A stretch of 64,000 nt of DNA from positions 62,001-126,000 of the forward strand of contig JACMOC010000061.1 in assembly GCA_014378195.1 (NCBI GenBank). Reading direction: 5' to 3'. Position 1 is the stretch's first letter; each line of letters starts with the position of its first letter. The notes under the pieces are model-generated. The model saw nothing but the letters and a program-made list of their open reading frames with translations. It searched no databases and was not told the origin of the DNA. Both the position numbers and the translations under genes were made by a program. Below are positions 32,866 to 40,415 of the stretch, in pieces. The stretch comes from Oligoflexus sp. (GTDB lineage Bacteria > Bdellovibrionota_B > Oligoflexia > Oligoflexales > Oligoflexaceae).

Positions 32866-34218
32866 TTGAAGACCAAATCCATCTCACTTGTATTTTCCTT
32901 TTTCCTCCTCGCAGGGCTGGGCTGCCGGTCCACGAGCAGTCAACGAAACGAAGATGGTTTTGCAGGCCTGAATGCGGCGGCGGTCGCCAGTCCTATCGCG
33001 CCCGGCACTGATTCCACCAAACCTCCTGTCCTAACAACAGATAATATTACGCTTGATCCGGCGTCGCGCGGTTTGGGTGACGGGTATGATAGCGTCCGCA
33101 AAATCAAACTCTCCCCTTGCATCGACCCAACGTCATTTGTTTATCGAGGTGCAAATGCATCCGATCTCTCCTTCATGCAGGATTATTCCTACGATCAGAT
33201 ATTGAATGAAGTTGGTGTGAGCATCTACGCAAAAGCCAGCCTCTTCGGTCTTGTTAGCGCCAAAGTCCAAGGTGATATGGCAACCTCCCTGGCAACGACG
33301 GGAGAAACCTCGTCCTTTATCTACAACTTTCGTATCCTCGGCAAATCCGCTGTCATAGGCGATCGAGTGCTCAATATCAACGGTATGGCCGCTTATCATT
33401 CCAATGATCTGGTGCATTTTCGAGATGTGTGCGGCGATCTCTTTGTTGATCAGGTTAAACTTGGTGCCCAGCTTTTTGTCGGAGTGAAGTTTACCTTTGG
33501 CTCTAAAGAGACAAAAGAAAAGATTGTTCTGACGTTGAAAGGGTCGGCTTTGTGGGGTCTGATCAAGGTCTCAAAAACCTGGTCCAAAGAATTTGCCCAG
33601 CTTATGCAGAACGTGCGGATCTCGGTCGACGCCTTTCAGGTGGGGGGTGATGTCTCAAAGCTTGAGGCGCTCAAAGCCGAGATCGCGACGAAGAGCTGTG
33701 CAGGTGATGATGTAAGCGCTTGTTCCGAGGCTGTCGATCGCCTGCTTGAATACGGGCGAACTGGTTTCTCCGCCCAACTCGCAGACATGCAGATGAGTAA
33801 GTCATCAACTTCAGGGCCGGCTATCGTCGATGTTTCGACAGAAGCCTATAACTCTCAAAAAGTTCTGGACCCTTCGTCGAGCAAATTGGTTTCTATCAAT
33901 ATCAAATCAGATCTCACCACTGCAGATAAGCTTGCTGTGGTCGATGCCCAACTCGATCGTATCGAAGCCAAGCTTAAAATTGCTTTGACTCGCGTTATGA
34001 CGCTCAAAGATTTTGATCTCACCGAGGACGAAAAAACTACGGTGAAGGCAGCGCAGACTGGAATCGAAGGCGTCTTGAGATCCATAACCGCCCTTCGTGA
34101 AGGAACGTGCACAAACGCTGTTAAGGATGGGGCCTTTGTTCCCAGTTGCGCATCTCAGGCTGGTCTCATTGAGTCCGATGCCGATTCTGTTCTCAGTCCT
34201 ATCGATATTAAACGATAA
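32866..34218 (+). CDS. Lipoprotein with MACPF-like signatures (paralogue B)
   Basis: 450 residues, TTG start at 32866 with TAGGAGG eight bases before it. Signal and lipobox LAGLGC-RS (Cys20). Paralogue of the previous gene through the middle: GLGDGYDSVRK with a Cys after it, MQDYSYDQILNEVG, RDVCGDLFVDQVKLGAQLFVGVKF, LKGSALWGLIKV, VRISVDAFQVGGD, then acidic helices with paired cysteines (SCAGDDVSACSEAVDRLL). The tail beyond residue 300 differs from paralogue A and contains a helical hairpin (AQLDRIEAKLKIALTRVMTL). 48 bases separate the two genes, so they came by tandem duplication. Possible MACPF-like fold, as argued for paralogue A. Confidence 0.7.
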   Translation: MKTKSISLVFSFFLLAGLGCRSTSSQRNEDGFAGLNAAAVASPIAPGTDSTKPPVLTTDNITLDPASRGLGDGYDSVRKIKLSPCIDPTSFVYRGANASDLSFMQDYSYDQILNEVGVSIYAKASLFGLVSAKVQGDMATSLATTGETSSFIYNFRILGKSAVIGDRVLNINGMAAYHSNDLVHFRDVCGDLFVDQVKLGAQLFVGVKFTFGSKETKEKIVLTLKGSALWGLIKVSKTWSKEFAQLMQNVRISVDAFQVGGDVSKLEALKAEIATKSCAGDDVSACSEAVDRLLEYGRTGFSAQLADMQMSKSSTSGPAIVDVSTEAYNSQKVLDPSSSKLVSINIKSDLTTADKLAVVDAQLDRIEAKLKIALTRVMTLKDFDLTEDEKTTVKAAQTGIEGVLRSITALREGTCTNAVKDGAFVPSCASQAGLIESDADSVLSPIDIKR

Positions 34219-34268
34219 GCTTTTGAAATTGCTGCCCTGATATAAAAATAAAACCGAAATCAAATTGT

Positions 34269-34297
34269 TTGCATTCCTTTTTTGACTGCGCTATAAA
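34269..34297 (+). promoter_or_regulatory. Promoter of the coiled-coil lipoprotein gene, overlapping a hairpin
   Basis: TTGCAT (34269-34274), 17-base spacer, TATAAA (34292-34297). The -10 lies in the loop of a palindrome TGCGCT ATAAA AGCGCA (34287-34303), which could be an operator. The gene starts 55 bases downstream. Confidence 0.55.
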
Positions 34298-34351
34298 AGC
34301 GCATCGAAACAGCCAGCTGCTTTTGTGCAGCGTGCCAAAGGAGTAACAACA

Positions 34352-35584
34352 ATGTTTAAGTCGCTCTTCGTTCTCCCGCTTACCGTACTTCTATTATCTA
34401 CGTTCGCTTGTAATGATGACCATACGAAAAAAGACCTCCGCGCTCAGGTCGAGCTCAAAGATCATCAGAAGAATTTCCTTCAGACGGAGCTTAGCTCTAC
34501 AGAAGCTCGCGATGAAGCAGCGCGCCTCGCTCTCGAAAATGAGTCGGCCGCGAAAGATGCTGCCTTGAAAGGACTGAATCAGAGCCTCTTCGAAAAAAAT
34601 CAATCGATCGCCACTCTTTCCCAACTCGTCACCACCGATGATCAAAATCTTGCGGTCAGCAAAGCTCAGCTGACCGAAGATAAAATGCTGGCGGCTAATG
34701 AAAAAGCCGAGTTTGAAAAACAACTGGCTCACAAAAATGCCAGCCTCGTCGCAGCCCAGGCCAGCGCGGAGGAATCAAAAGCCAACGAAGCAAAACTCCT
34801 CGATGCGATCAACGATTTGAGTTCGGACATCAATAAGAAAAACGATCAGATTCAATCGCTTAATCAGCAGCTCAAAAATAGTGGTTCCGAGACCACCCTC
34901 TCGGCAACATTGAAGGCCCAGCTGATGGCAGCTCAAAAAGACCTTGCCGTCCTTCAGGATGCCAAAGTTAAAGTCGATGCCGATCTCCTGGCAAGTCGAG
35001 CCGTTATAGGGGGCACCATGGACCTTCTCTGGGGCATGTTTTATACCGAAGACTCAAAACTCATGATCAATAAAGTTACCTGTAATCAACTCCTTTACGT
35101 CAAAGAAAACGGTGAAAGCGTCAGCGCTATCGCCTGTGAAGATGGCAAAATCCAGTGGGAAAAACGCAGTCCTCAGAGTTTCGCTACCGTCAGCGAAGCA
35201 AGTGGATTTTCTGACTACGGTTTCCGCTTGGAATCAAGTGTGACCGAGAGTTCGTGCAAAGCGACAGCCAACAACATGTACAACGCCGGCACATCTGTCA
35301 ACTTTGACCGCGTTAGCAAAACAGTCGCAACAGATTTCGCACTTTACCTCTCCACCGAACTGAATAAAGACTCGGTTCGCTTGACTAACACCAGCGCAGT
35401 TTTTAAAGCCGCTGAATGCGATATCTTTCTTGCTGATGCAGCACGCGGCGAATGGAAAGGCACCAAGCAAGAAGGTCTGTTCAACATGATCGTTGAGGTT
35501 TGCAAAGTTGCAGCGGGTGCTATGGACGAGCAACTTACGAAAAATTCGGGCTGTTTCAAATCTAACAACACTTTCAGCAAATAA
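34352..35584 (+). CDS. Coiled-coil lipoprotein
   Basis: 410 residues from ATG 34352 (AAGGAG nine bases before); an in-frame start at 34325 lacks a ribosome binding site. Signal and lipobox LLSTFAC-ND (Cys20, Asp at +3). Residues 25-215 are an uninterrupted heptad-rich coiled coil (Ala/Leu/Glu/Lys, for example LKGLNQSLFEKNQSIATLSQL), followed by a cysteine-containing beta-rich domain (residues 230-400; VTCNQLLYVKENGESV, CDIFLADAARGEW). The form suits a periplasmic spacer or adhesin anchored in a membrane. It has its own promoter and comes before the transglutaminase-like gene by 10 to 25 bases. Confidence 0.75.
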   Translation: MFKSLFVLPLTVLLLSTFACNDDHTKKDLRAQVELKDHQKNFLQTELSSTEARDEAARLALENESAAKDAALKGLNQSLFEKNQSIATLSQLVTTDDQNLAVSKAQLTEDKMLAANEKAEFEKQLAHKNASLVAAQASAEESKANEAKLLDAINDLSSDINKKNDQIQSLNQQLKNSGSETTLSATLKAQLMAAQKDLAVLQDAKVKVDADLLASRAVIGGTMDLLWGMFYTEDSKLMINKVTCNQLLYVKENGESVSAIACEDGKIQWEKRSPQSFATVSEASGFSDYGFRLESSVTESSCKATANNMYNAGTSVNFDRVSKTVATDFALYLSTELNKDSVRLTNTSAVFKAAECDIFLADAARGEWKGTKQEGLFNMIVEVCKVAAGAMDEQLTKNSGCFKSNNTFSK

Positions 35585-35594
35585 CTTTAAAACC

Positions 35595-37367
35595 ATGAGT
35601 CCTACATATATGAAAATCAGCTCACTAGTACTTGTCTCAAGCATTCTGGCCGTCTCGTGCTCAGAAGCATCCCACGCACCTGTCAGCCAACTCAAAGAAG
35701 AAACCGACAAAAACAGTTCTATGGACCAACTTGGGGACATCGGCACTCCTACTTACGATGCCCTTATAAAAACGACAAAAGTCCAGACGAAGCGCCTTCC
35801 TTGGGTGGACACCTACTGGGCTCTCACCGAACAAGGTCTATCGCGTCGCTGGAGCAAAAAAACCAAAAAATTAGGTATGGCCGATTTTTTTGAAAGCCAG
35901 ACCAAACAGGATAAGGAAGTGAAAGTCGATCCTACACTTTCTCCTGCCGATAAATACGATATCCTCTTTCGTTGGCGCCACAATATTGAAATCGATGCTG
36001 ACAAAACCGCAGCTCTTATCAAAGGCTGGGAGACTCTCGACACTCAACTCGATTTGAGTCCGGAACCTCAAGCTTTTAAAAAGACCTTGGCTCTGACCTT
36101 GAGCGATTTGCGTTCCCCGGCACTTGCCGATTTTAGAAAACAGTTCCCTATGAGCAGCGACGGTTGGAACACCTGGCTCTCCTACTCGTCTCAAGACGAA
36201 TATATGCTTTTTGACGACAAAAAGAGCGGTGATGACTGGAGCTGGATGGGTTCGTGTCACGGCTGGTCTCCTGCCGCTCTTATGGAAGAAACTCCAAAAC
36301 ATTCCGTCTTAGCCAAAATTGACAAGCAGGAAGTTTTGGTGACTGAAGGCGACCTTCGTGGTCTTTTGACAAAATCGTGGGCTGACCATTCTCCGCGCAA
36401 ACAGCAATATTTCGTCGGTCGTCGCTGTGAGAAAAACGCGGCTGATCCAGTCGGAGATGTCCCTCACGGCGAGGACGGTCGCGGCTTCTACGGAAACATC
36501 ACCTTTGACGGCAAGGAACAAGGATTTTACGTTCGTTCCGAGATCGTTCCTGGTTTTGTCAACGGCAACCAACGCGTTTATCCGTTGAGCTATGAAGGTT
36601 CGGGCGACACCCAGGATTATTTGCTGGAAACCTATAGCTCCAAAAATGGCTACACATACGTCAGCGGCAAATCTGTTGAAGCCCTTCGCGCCTATGCAGT
36701 TGACGGTGATAAATCACAAATCAAAGTACCGGGCAAAGTTGAGATGCTCGGCTGCTGGGACGTAAACCCAGCGACTTTCCATATGGCTCTGCTCCAAAAG
36801 ATAGGTAAGGAAAATACAGGTCTTGTTATGGATCGTACCCGTACGGGACAAGTATGGAATCAGCCTGTTTTCTCTGCGGCCTTTACCTTTGGCGACCGCG
36901 TTCTTCGGAGTCAAGCGGTGGAAGATAAGTTTCACTCAGATATGGCTCGTTCGCTCCTCGTCGTGGAAGCCAAAGTAAAATGGATTGGCGAACCAAGCGA
37001 ACAGCAGATGACTTATACCCGTAAGTTTGATGAAGGTCAGGTCGTTACCTCAACCTACACATACCAGCTTGAGTTCGACAGAAAAGACCAACTCATCGGC
37101 GGCGAATGGATCAGTCTCGCGATGGATTCAGAAAATCCATTGGCTAAACCAAGCGTGATCTATGATCCTAAACAAGTGACCCCTGACTTTCTCTTTGGCT
37201 TCAGCGTCGGCTCCAAACCGGTCGACAATGTTGCGCAAGGATTTGATTATTCTGGTATAGTTGACCAGCTCCACAAATGTTCTCTCAGTGACAAGATCGA
37301 TGGCTCGGTCAAAGTCGGTGATAAAACGATTCAGTATTCGAACTGTGTTTTGACAAAAGCTCCTTAA
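35595..37367 (+). CDS. Transglutaminase-elicitor-like lipoprotein
   Basis: 590 residues from ATG 35595, or 585 from ATG 35610 (MKISSLVLVSSILAVSC-SE), which puts the lipid Cys at residue 17 of the shorter form. The stretch DDWSWMGSCHGWSPAALMEE (Cys216-His217 in the shorter form) matches the active-site region W-G-x-C-H-G-W of transglutaminase elicitor proteins, first known as Phytophthora GP42 and found in some secreted bacterial proteins. Further on, YEGSGDTQDYLL and GCWDVNPATFHMALLQKIG supply candidate Asp and His residues. Such enzymes cross-link or amidate glutamine residues in extracellular protein. A terminator follows. The family call rests on the Cys motif and the overall layout. No strong ribosome binding site for either start. 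Confidence 0.62.
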   Translation: MSPTYMKISSLVLVSSILAVSCSEASHAPVSQLKEETDKNSSMDQLGDIGTPTYDALIKTTKVQTKRLPWVDTYWALTEQGLSRRWSKKTKKLGMADFFESQTKQDKEVKVDPTLSPADKYDILFRWRHNIEIDADKTAALIKGWETLDTQLDLSPEPQAFKKTLALTLSDLRSPALADFRKQFPMSSDGWNTWLSYSSQDEYMLFDDKKSGDDWSWMGSCHGWSPAALMEETPKHSVLAKIDKQEVLVTEGDLRGLLTKSWADHSPRKQQYFVGRRCEKNAADPVGDVPHGEDGRGFYGNITFDGKEQGFYVRSEIVPGFVNGNQRVYPLSYEGSGDTQDYLLETYSSKNGYTYVSGKSVEALRAYAVDGDKSQIKVPGKVEMLGCWDVNPATFHMALLQKIGKENTGLVMDRTRTGQVWNQPVFSAAFTFGDRVLRSQAVEDKFHSDMARSLLVVEAKVKWIGEPSEQQMTYTRKFDEGQVVTSTYTYQLEFDRKDQLIGGEWISLAMDSENPLAKPSVIYDPKQVTPDFLFGFSVGSKPVDNVAQGFDYSGIVDQLHKCSLSDKIDGSVKVGDKTIQYSNCVLTKAP

Positions 37368-37383
37368 GTGTTTCGATTCATAG

Positions 37384-37414
37384 GGGCCTGGTAACGTGTG
37401 TTACCGGGCCCTTT
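37384..37414 (+). terminator. Rho-independent terminator
   Basis: GGGCCTGGTAAC / GTTACCGGGCCC with one mismatch, loop of four, followed by TTTT. It closes the transcript of the coiled-coil and transglutaminase-like genes. Confidence 0.85.
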
Positions 37415-37536
37415 TCGCGTTGTTACGGCAATGGCTCATTATATGCGTAAAGCGAACCGATAAGGAGGGCGAGGTTTTGGGTAGCCAAGCTCGAACAAAA
37501 CGTTATTTTCGACTCAATGAAATCGGGAGCTAAATA

Positions 37537-38706
37537 ATGATGAATTCTACGAAAAAGCCAGTTTACCTTGCGATAGGACTCTTCGGCATTCTCATAGCGT
37601 GCTCGGACGCTCCCAAGTATACCTACGCCGGCTCAACGACTGGCGTTCAGGATTCGACCGTTGGCGATGTCACGCCCCCCGATCCGCTGCCTTCGCAAAC
37701 GGACGGCGTAAGCCCGATGGCAACTTCGCCAAGCCCCGTGGTGAAGCCGCCATCACCCTCCGTAGCCACGGCCCCAAGCGCGCCCGCCCCCGCCCCCGTA
37801 ATCGCCGTGGTGAGTAGCGAAGGCGACGGCGACTTCCCAATTGGGCCTACCTTTACACGCGATCCCCTGATGGATGCACAGGCCTCTGTTGATAAGGGTA
37901 AACTTTCCTCATTCAAAATGGATTCAAAAGATAGCAAAGTCTACGTCGGCACCGAAACAGACAGAGGCCTTACCAGTCCTAAGCTCTTTTCCCGTGATGG
38001 ATGGATCTACACACCGGCTCACTATGTTGAAGGCACAGAGCTGCCCTTTATGGTCATCCAGGACGGTGGTGGTTATCAGTATGTTAAGGATGTTGTAGAC
38101 AACCTGGTTGCGGCGAAAAAAATCCCTAAGATGATCCTCGTGTTTATCAATCCGGGGCCAGGCGACGGGATGGGAAGCGAACGTGGGCTGGAATACGACA
38201 CTGTTTCAACCACCTACATCAACTTTGTCGAAACGGAGCTCCTCCCCAAACTCCAAACCGATTTTAAAGTGAAGTTTACGAGCAATCCGGAAGGCCGCGC
38301 GACTATGGGCGGAAGCTCCGGGGCAGCGGCTGCCCTGACGATGGCCTGGCTTCGCAATGATCTTTATCATCGTGTTCTGAGCTATTCCGGAACCTTCGTG
38401 GCTCAGCATCCTGACAGTACTTATCCAAGCGGGGCATGGGAGTATCACTCCGATCTTAATCTCATCAAGACTGCTGAAAAAAAGAACCTGCGCATCTATA
38501 TAGAAGTCGGTACGAACGATAATAACTTCGGTGGCAATCGCGATTGGATTGAAGCCAACAAACGAACCGCGGCGGCATTGGCCGCGAAGGGGTATCATTA
38601 CCGTTTTAACCTCGCGCAGGGAGCGGGTCATGTTGATGGCAAGGTCATCAGTCAGACTCTGCCGACCGCTTTGGTTTGGTTATGGCGAGGCTATCCGATC
38701 GACTAG
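37537..38706 (+). CDS. Esterase lipoprotein (enterochelin esterase/EstD-like alpha-beta hydrolase)
   Basis: 389 residues: lipoprotein signal (LFGILIAC-SD, Cys22), a Pro/Ser/Ala-rich linker (residues 45-95) and an alpha/beta-hydrolase of the putative esterase (Fes) family. Nucleophile Ser260 lies in MGGSSGAAAAL (GxSxG), the oxyanion region precedes it in FMVIQDGGGYQY, and a catalytic His is in GAGHVDGK near the C-terminus; ERGLEYDTVS carries a possible acid. GGGAG lies before ATG 37537. Fes-type esterases open siderophore lactones or cleave aryl and acyl esters. Being a lipoprotein, it acts outside the inner membrane. It starts after the upstream terminator, so it has its own promoter, and it is the last gene in the lipoprotein run. 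Confidence 0.85.
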   Translation: MMNSTKKPVYLAIGLFGILIACSDAPKYTYAGSTTGVQDSTVGDVTPPDPLPSQTDGVSPMATSPSPVVKPPSPSVATAPSAPAPAPVIAVVSSEGDGDFPIGPTFTRDPLMDAQASVDKGKLSSFKMDSKDSKVYVGTETDRGLTSPKLFSRDGWIYTPAHYVEGTELPFMVIQDGGGYQYVKDVVDNLVAAKKIPKMILVFINPGPGDGMGSERGLEYDTVSTTYINFVETELLPKLQTDFKVKFTSNPEGRATMGGSSGAAAALTMAWLRNDLYHRVLSYSGTFVAQHPDSTYPSGAWEYHSDLNLIKTAEKKNLRIYIEVGTNDNNFGGNRDWIEANKRTAAALAAKGYHYRFNLAQGAGHVDGKVISQTLPTALVWLWRGYPID

Positions 38707-38737
38707 GGTCTCTAATCCTTATCGCCAAACATAAGAA

Positions 38738-38762
38738 AGGCCGCCTCATCGAGACGGCCTAT
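38738..38762. terminator. Bidirectional terminator between the esterase and diguanylate cyclase genes
   Basis: AGGCCGCCTC ATC GAGACGGCCT: ten-base stem with one mismatch between convergent genes. On the minus strand it is followed by TTTCTTATG, on the plus strand by ATGCTTTG. Confidence 0.7.
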
Positions 38763-38792
38763 GCTTTGTTCGTTCGGTTCAAGACGCGGAGC

Positions 38793-39779
38793 TTAACCCT
38801 CGCGGGGCGTGATGATGATTTTGGTTCCGTCATGCAAGGATACGAGGTTACGGCCGTTGTGTTTACATTCGTAAAGGGCAAGGTCAGCGCGCGCCATGGT
38901 CTCTAGGTAGGTCTCCTTGCCGAATTGAATCATCGCTACACCGCAACTCATCGTCAGGGGTATATGCCTATCTTCGTAAATAATAACTTCGTTCTGCAGA
39001 GCATTTCTTAGCTTGTTTGCCGCAATGCCGGCATTTTCCGCAGTCGCTGCGGGCAGAATAACGAGGAATTCCTCGCCACCGTAACGGCAACACACATCCG
39101 TTTTGCGGAAGGTCTGTTTCATGATGCGAGCGACGATTTTCAGAACATAGTCACCGGCCTGGTGACCAAACCCATCATTAATTTTTTTGAAGAAGTCGAT
39201 ATCGCACATAACGAGTGAAACGGGATAATGATCGGATTGCGGGAGGCTCTCTATGCGCGCTACCTGGCCGTTGAGATACTCCTCGAAGTAGGCGCGCGTA
39301 AAGAGCGTCGTTAATGGATCCGTAATAGATTGAATCGCTTTGTTTTTGTATTGATCCTGGAGCTGCGTTTCCGCCGTGACGTCGCGAATCATAACAAAAA
39401 TACCGAGTTTATTGCGGGTTTCTGGTTCGAAGAAGGGGAAAACGCTAAGAATTAGATTGAGCGGCGCGTCCTGGCCCACAACGTTCCCGCTGACTTCGTC
39501 GATCCGGATCGTGCTATCGTATTGCAAAAGTTCGGCAAAACCAAGTTTGGTGCCGTCGACTGCGAAGTTGAGGATTTGGTCGATGTTTTCGACCTTAAGG
39601 AGTTGGCGTGTCGTTTGTCCCGTGAGTTGGGCCAGCATTTGGTTGGCCTTCAGCACGCGGCCTTGGGTATCGAGCAGCACGTAGGCGTCGAGGAGAACTT
39701 TGGCAAATGCTTCAAAGCGCGAAAATTCAGATTGAATAGTCGGTGGTGAGGCATCGCTTTTTATCGCCGCTTGAGACAT
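38793..39779 (-). CDS. PAS-GGDEF diguanylate cyclase
   Basis: 328-residue cytoplasmic enzyme that makes cyclic di-GMP from two GTP. Residues 20-140 form a PAS-like sensor (FEAFAKVLLDAYVLLDTQGR ... IFVMIRDVTAETQ), linked by a short helix to the cyclase domain from residue 152 (DPLTTLFTRAYFEEYL). The catalytic loop is G234-G-E-E-F238, an active variant, and the inhibitory site RxxD is present as R225-K-T-D228 exactly five residues before it, so product feedback is expected. No membrane segment. Start ATG 39779. The neighbours are unrelated: a STAS/zinc-ribbon protein upstream, 26 bases away on the same strand, which may share its transcript. Confidence 0.92.
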   Translation of the reverse strand: MSQAAIKSDASPPTIQSEFSRFEAFAKVLLDAYVLLDTQGRVLKANQMLAQLTGQTTRQLLKVENIDQILNFAVDGTKLGFAELLQYDSTIRIDEVSGNVVGQDAPLNLILSVFPFFEPETRNKLGIFVMIRDVTAETQLQDQYKNKAIQSITDPLTTLFTRAYFEEYLNGQVARIESLPQSDHYPVSLVMCDIDFFKKINDGFGHQAGDYVLKIVARIMKQTFRKTDVCCRYGGEEFLVILPAATAENAGIAANKLRNALQNEVIIYEDRHIPLTMSCGVAMIQFGKETYLETMARADLALYECKHNGRNLVSLHDGTKIIITPREG

Positions 39780-39805
39780 ATCCCTGTTCCCTTACAACAC
39801 GCACC

Positions 39806-40285
39806 TTAGGCTGCTAAAAACGCAAAATACTCTTCTTCCATTTCGGCCAATTCCATTTGGGCTCCACAGGAAGGACATGGTTTCGCAGGAAGTTCGACTT
39901 CGTTGCTTTCGGGCAATGTTTTGCCCGCTTCGAACAAAACGTTGTCTTCGTGGCCGCAGCTATCACAAATATACGCACCATAGACTGATTGAATGGTAGC
40001 AGAGCCCTTGAAGCTTGGGATCATGTTCATTTGCATGACAACATCGCCCGTGCATTCCTGGAAGACGATTTGACGAGGGGTCTTTTGCAATTCTCGCATG
40101 AAGTTGATCCAGCTTCGGACACCGCAGCTGTTGACAGTTCCGGTATTACGGAAATTGAATACGAGGTGTTTGCCGAGCTTTGGCAAGAGTTGGGTGAGAT
40201 GGACTTCCGCCTCAGCGTCGATCGGCCCTTCGTAGCCAATCATGTCCCAGCCATCACGCTGCACTATTTGAATGCTTATGCCCAT
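39806..40285 (-). CDS. STAS-like domain protein with C-terminal zinc ribbon
   Basis: 159 residues. The N-terminal 95 residues have a STAS (anti-sigma factor antagonist-like) pattern: a strand pair, then EGPIDAEAEVHLTQLLPKLG, the NFRNTGTVNSCGVRSWINFM stretch that stands where the phosphorylatable Ser lies in SpoIIAA-type proteins, and a last helix. A zinc ribbon follows (YICDSCGHED ... KPCPSCGAQME), with four cysteines. GAGGG is six bases before ATG 40285, preferred over ATG 40297 or the long form at 40450. It lies downstream of the speA terminator. The pairing of STAS and zinc ribbon is unusual. A partner-switching role is an inference. Confidence 0.7.
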   Translation of the reverse strand: MGISIQIVQRDGWDMIGYEGPIDAEAEVHLTQLLPKLGKHLVFNFRNTGTVNSCGVRSWINFMRELQKTPRQIVFQECTGDVVMQMNMIPSFKGSATIQSVYGAYICDSCGHEDNVLFEAGKTLPESNEVELPAKPCPSCGAQMELAEMEEEYFAFLAA

Positions 40286-40360
40286 GTTATCCCTCATATT
40301 TTCTGCAGATTCGGACTCTGCCTTGAGGATAGGATCGGCACTTCCTGTTAATCCTTGAGG

Positions 40361-40396
40361 AATAAAAAAGAGAGGCCGTCGGAAACGGCCTCTCTT
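40361..40396 (-). terminator. Strong terminator of speA
   Basis: Minus strand AAGAGAGGCCGT TTCCG ACGGCCTCTCTT followed by TTTATT. Perfect 12-base stem. Confidence 0.92.
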
Positions 40397-40415
40397 GGAG
40401 CGTAAGTACTTGGGA

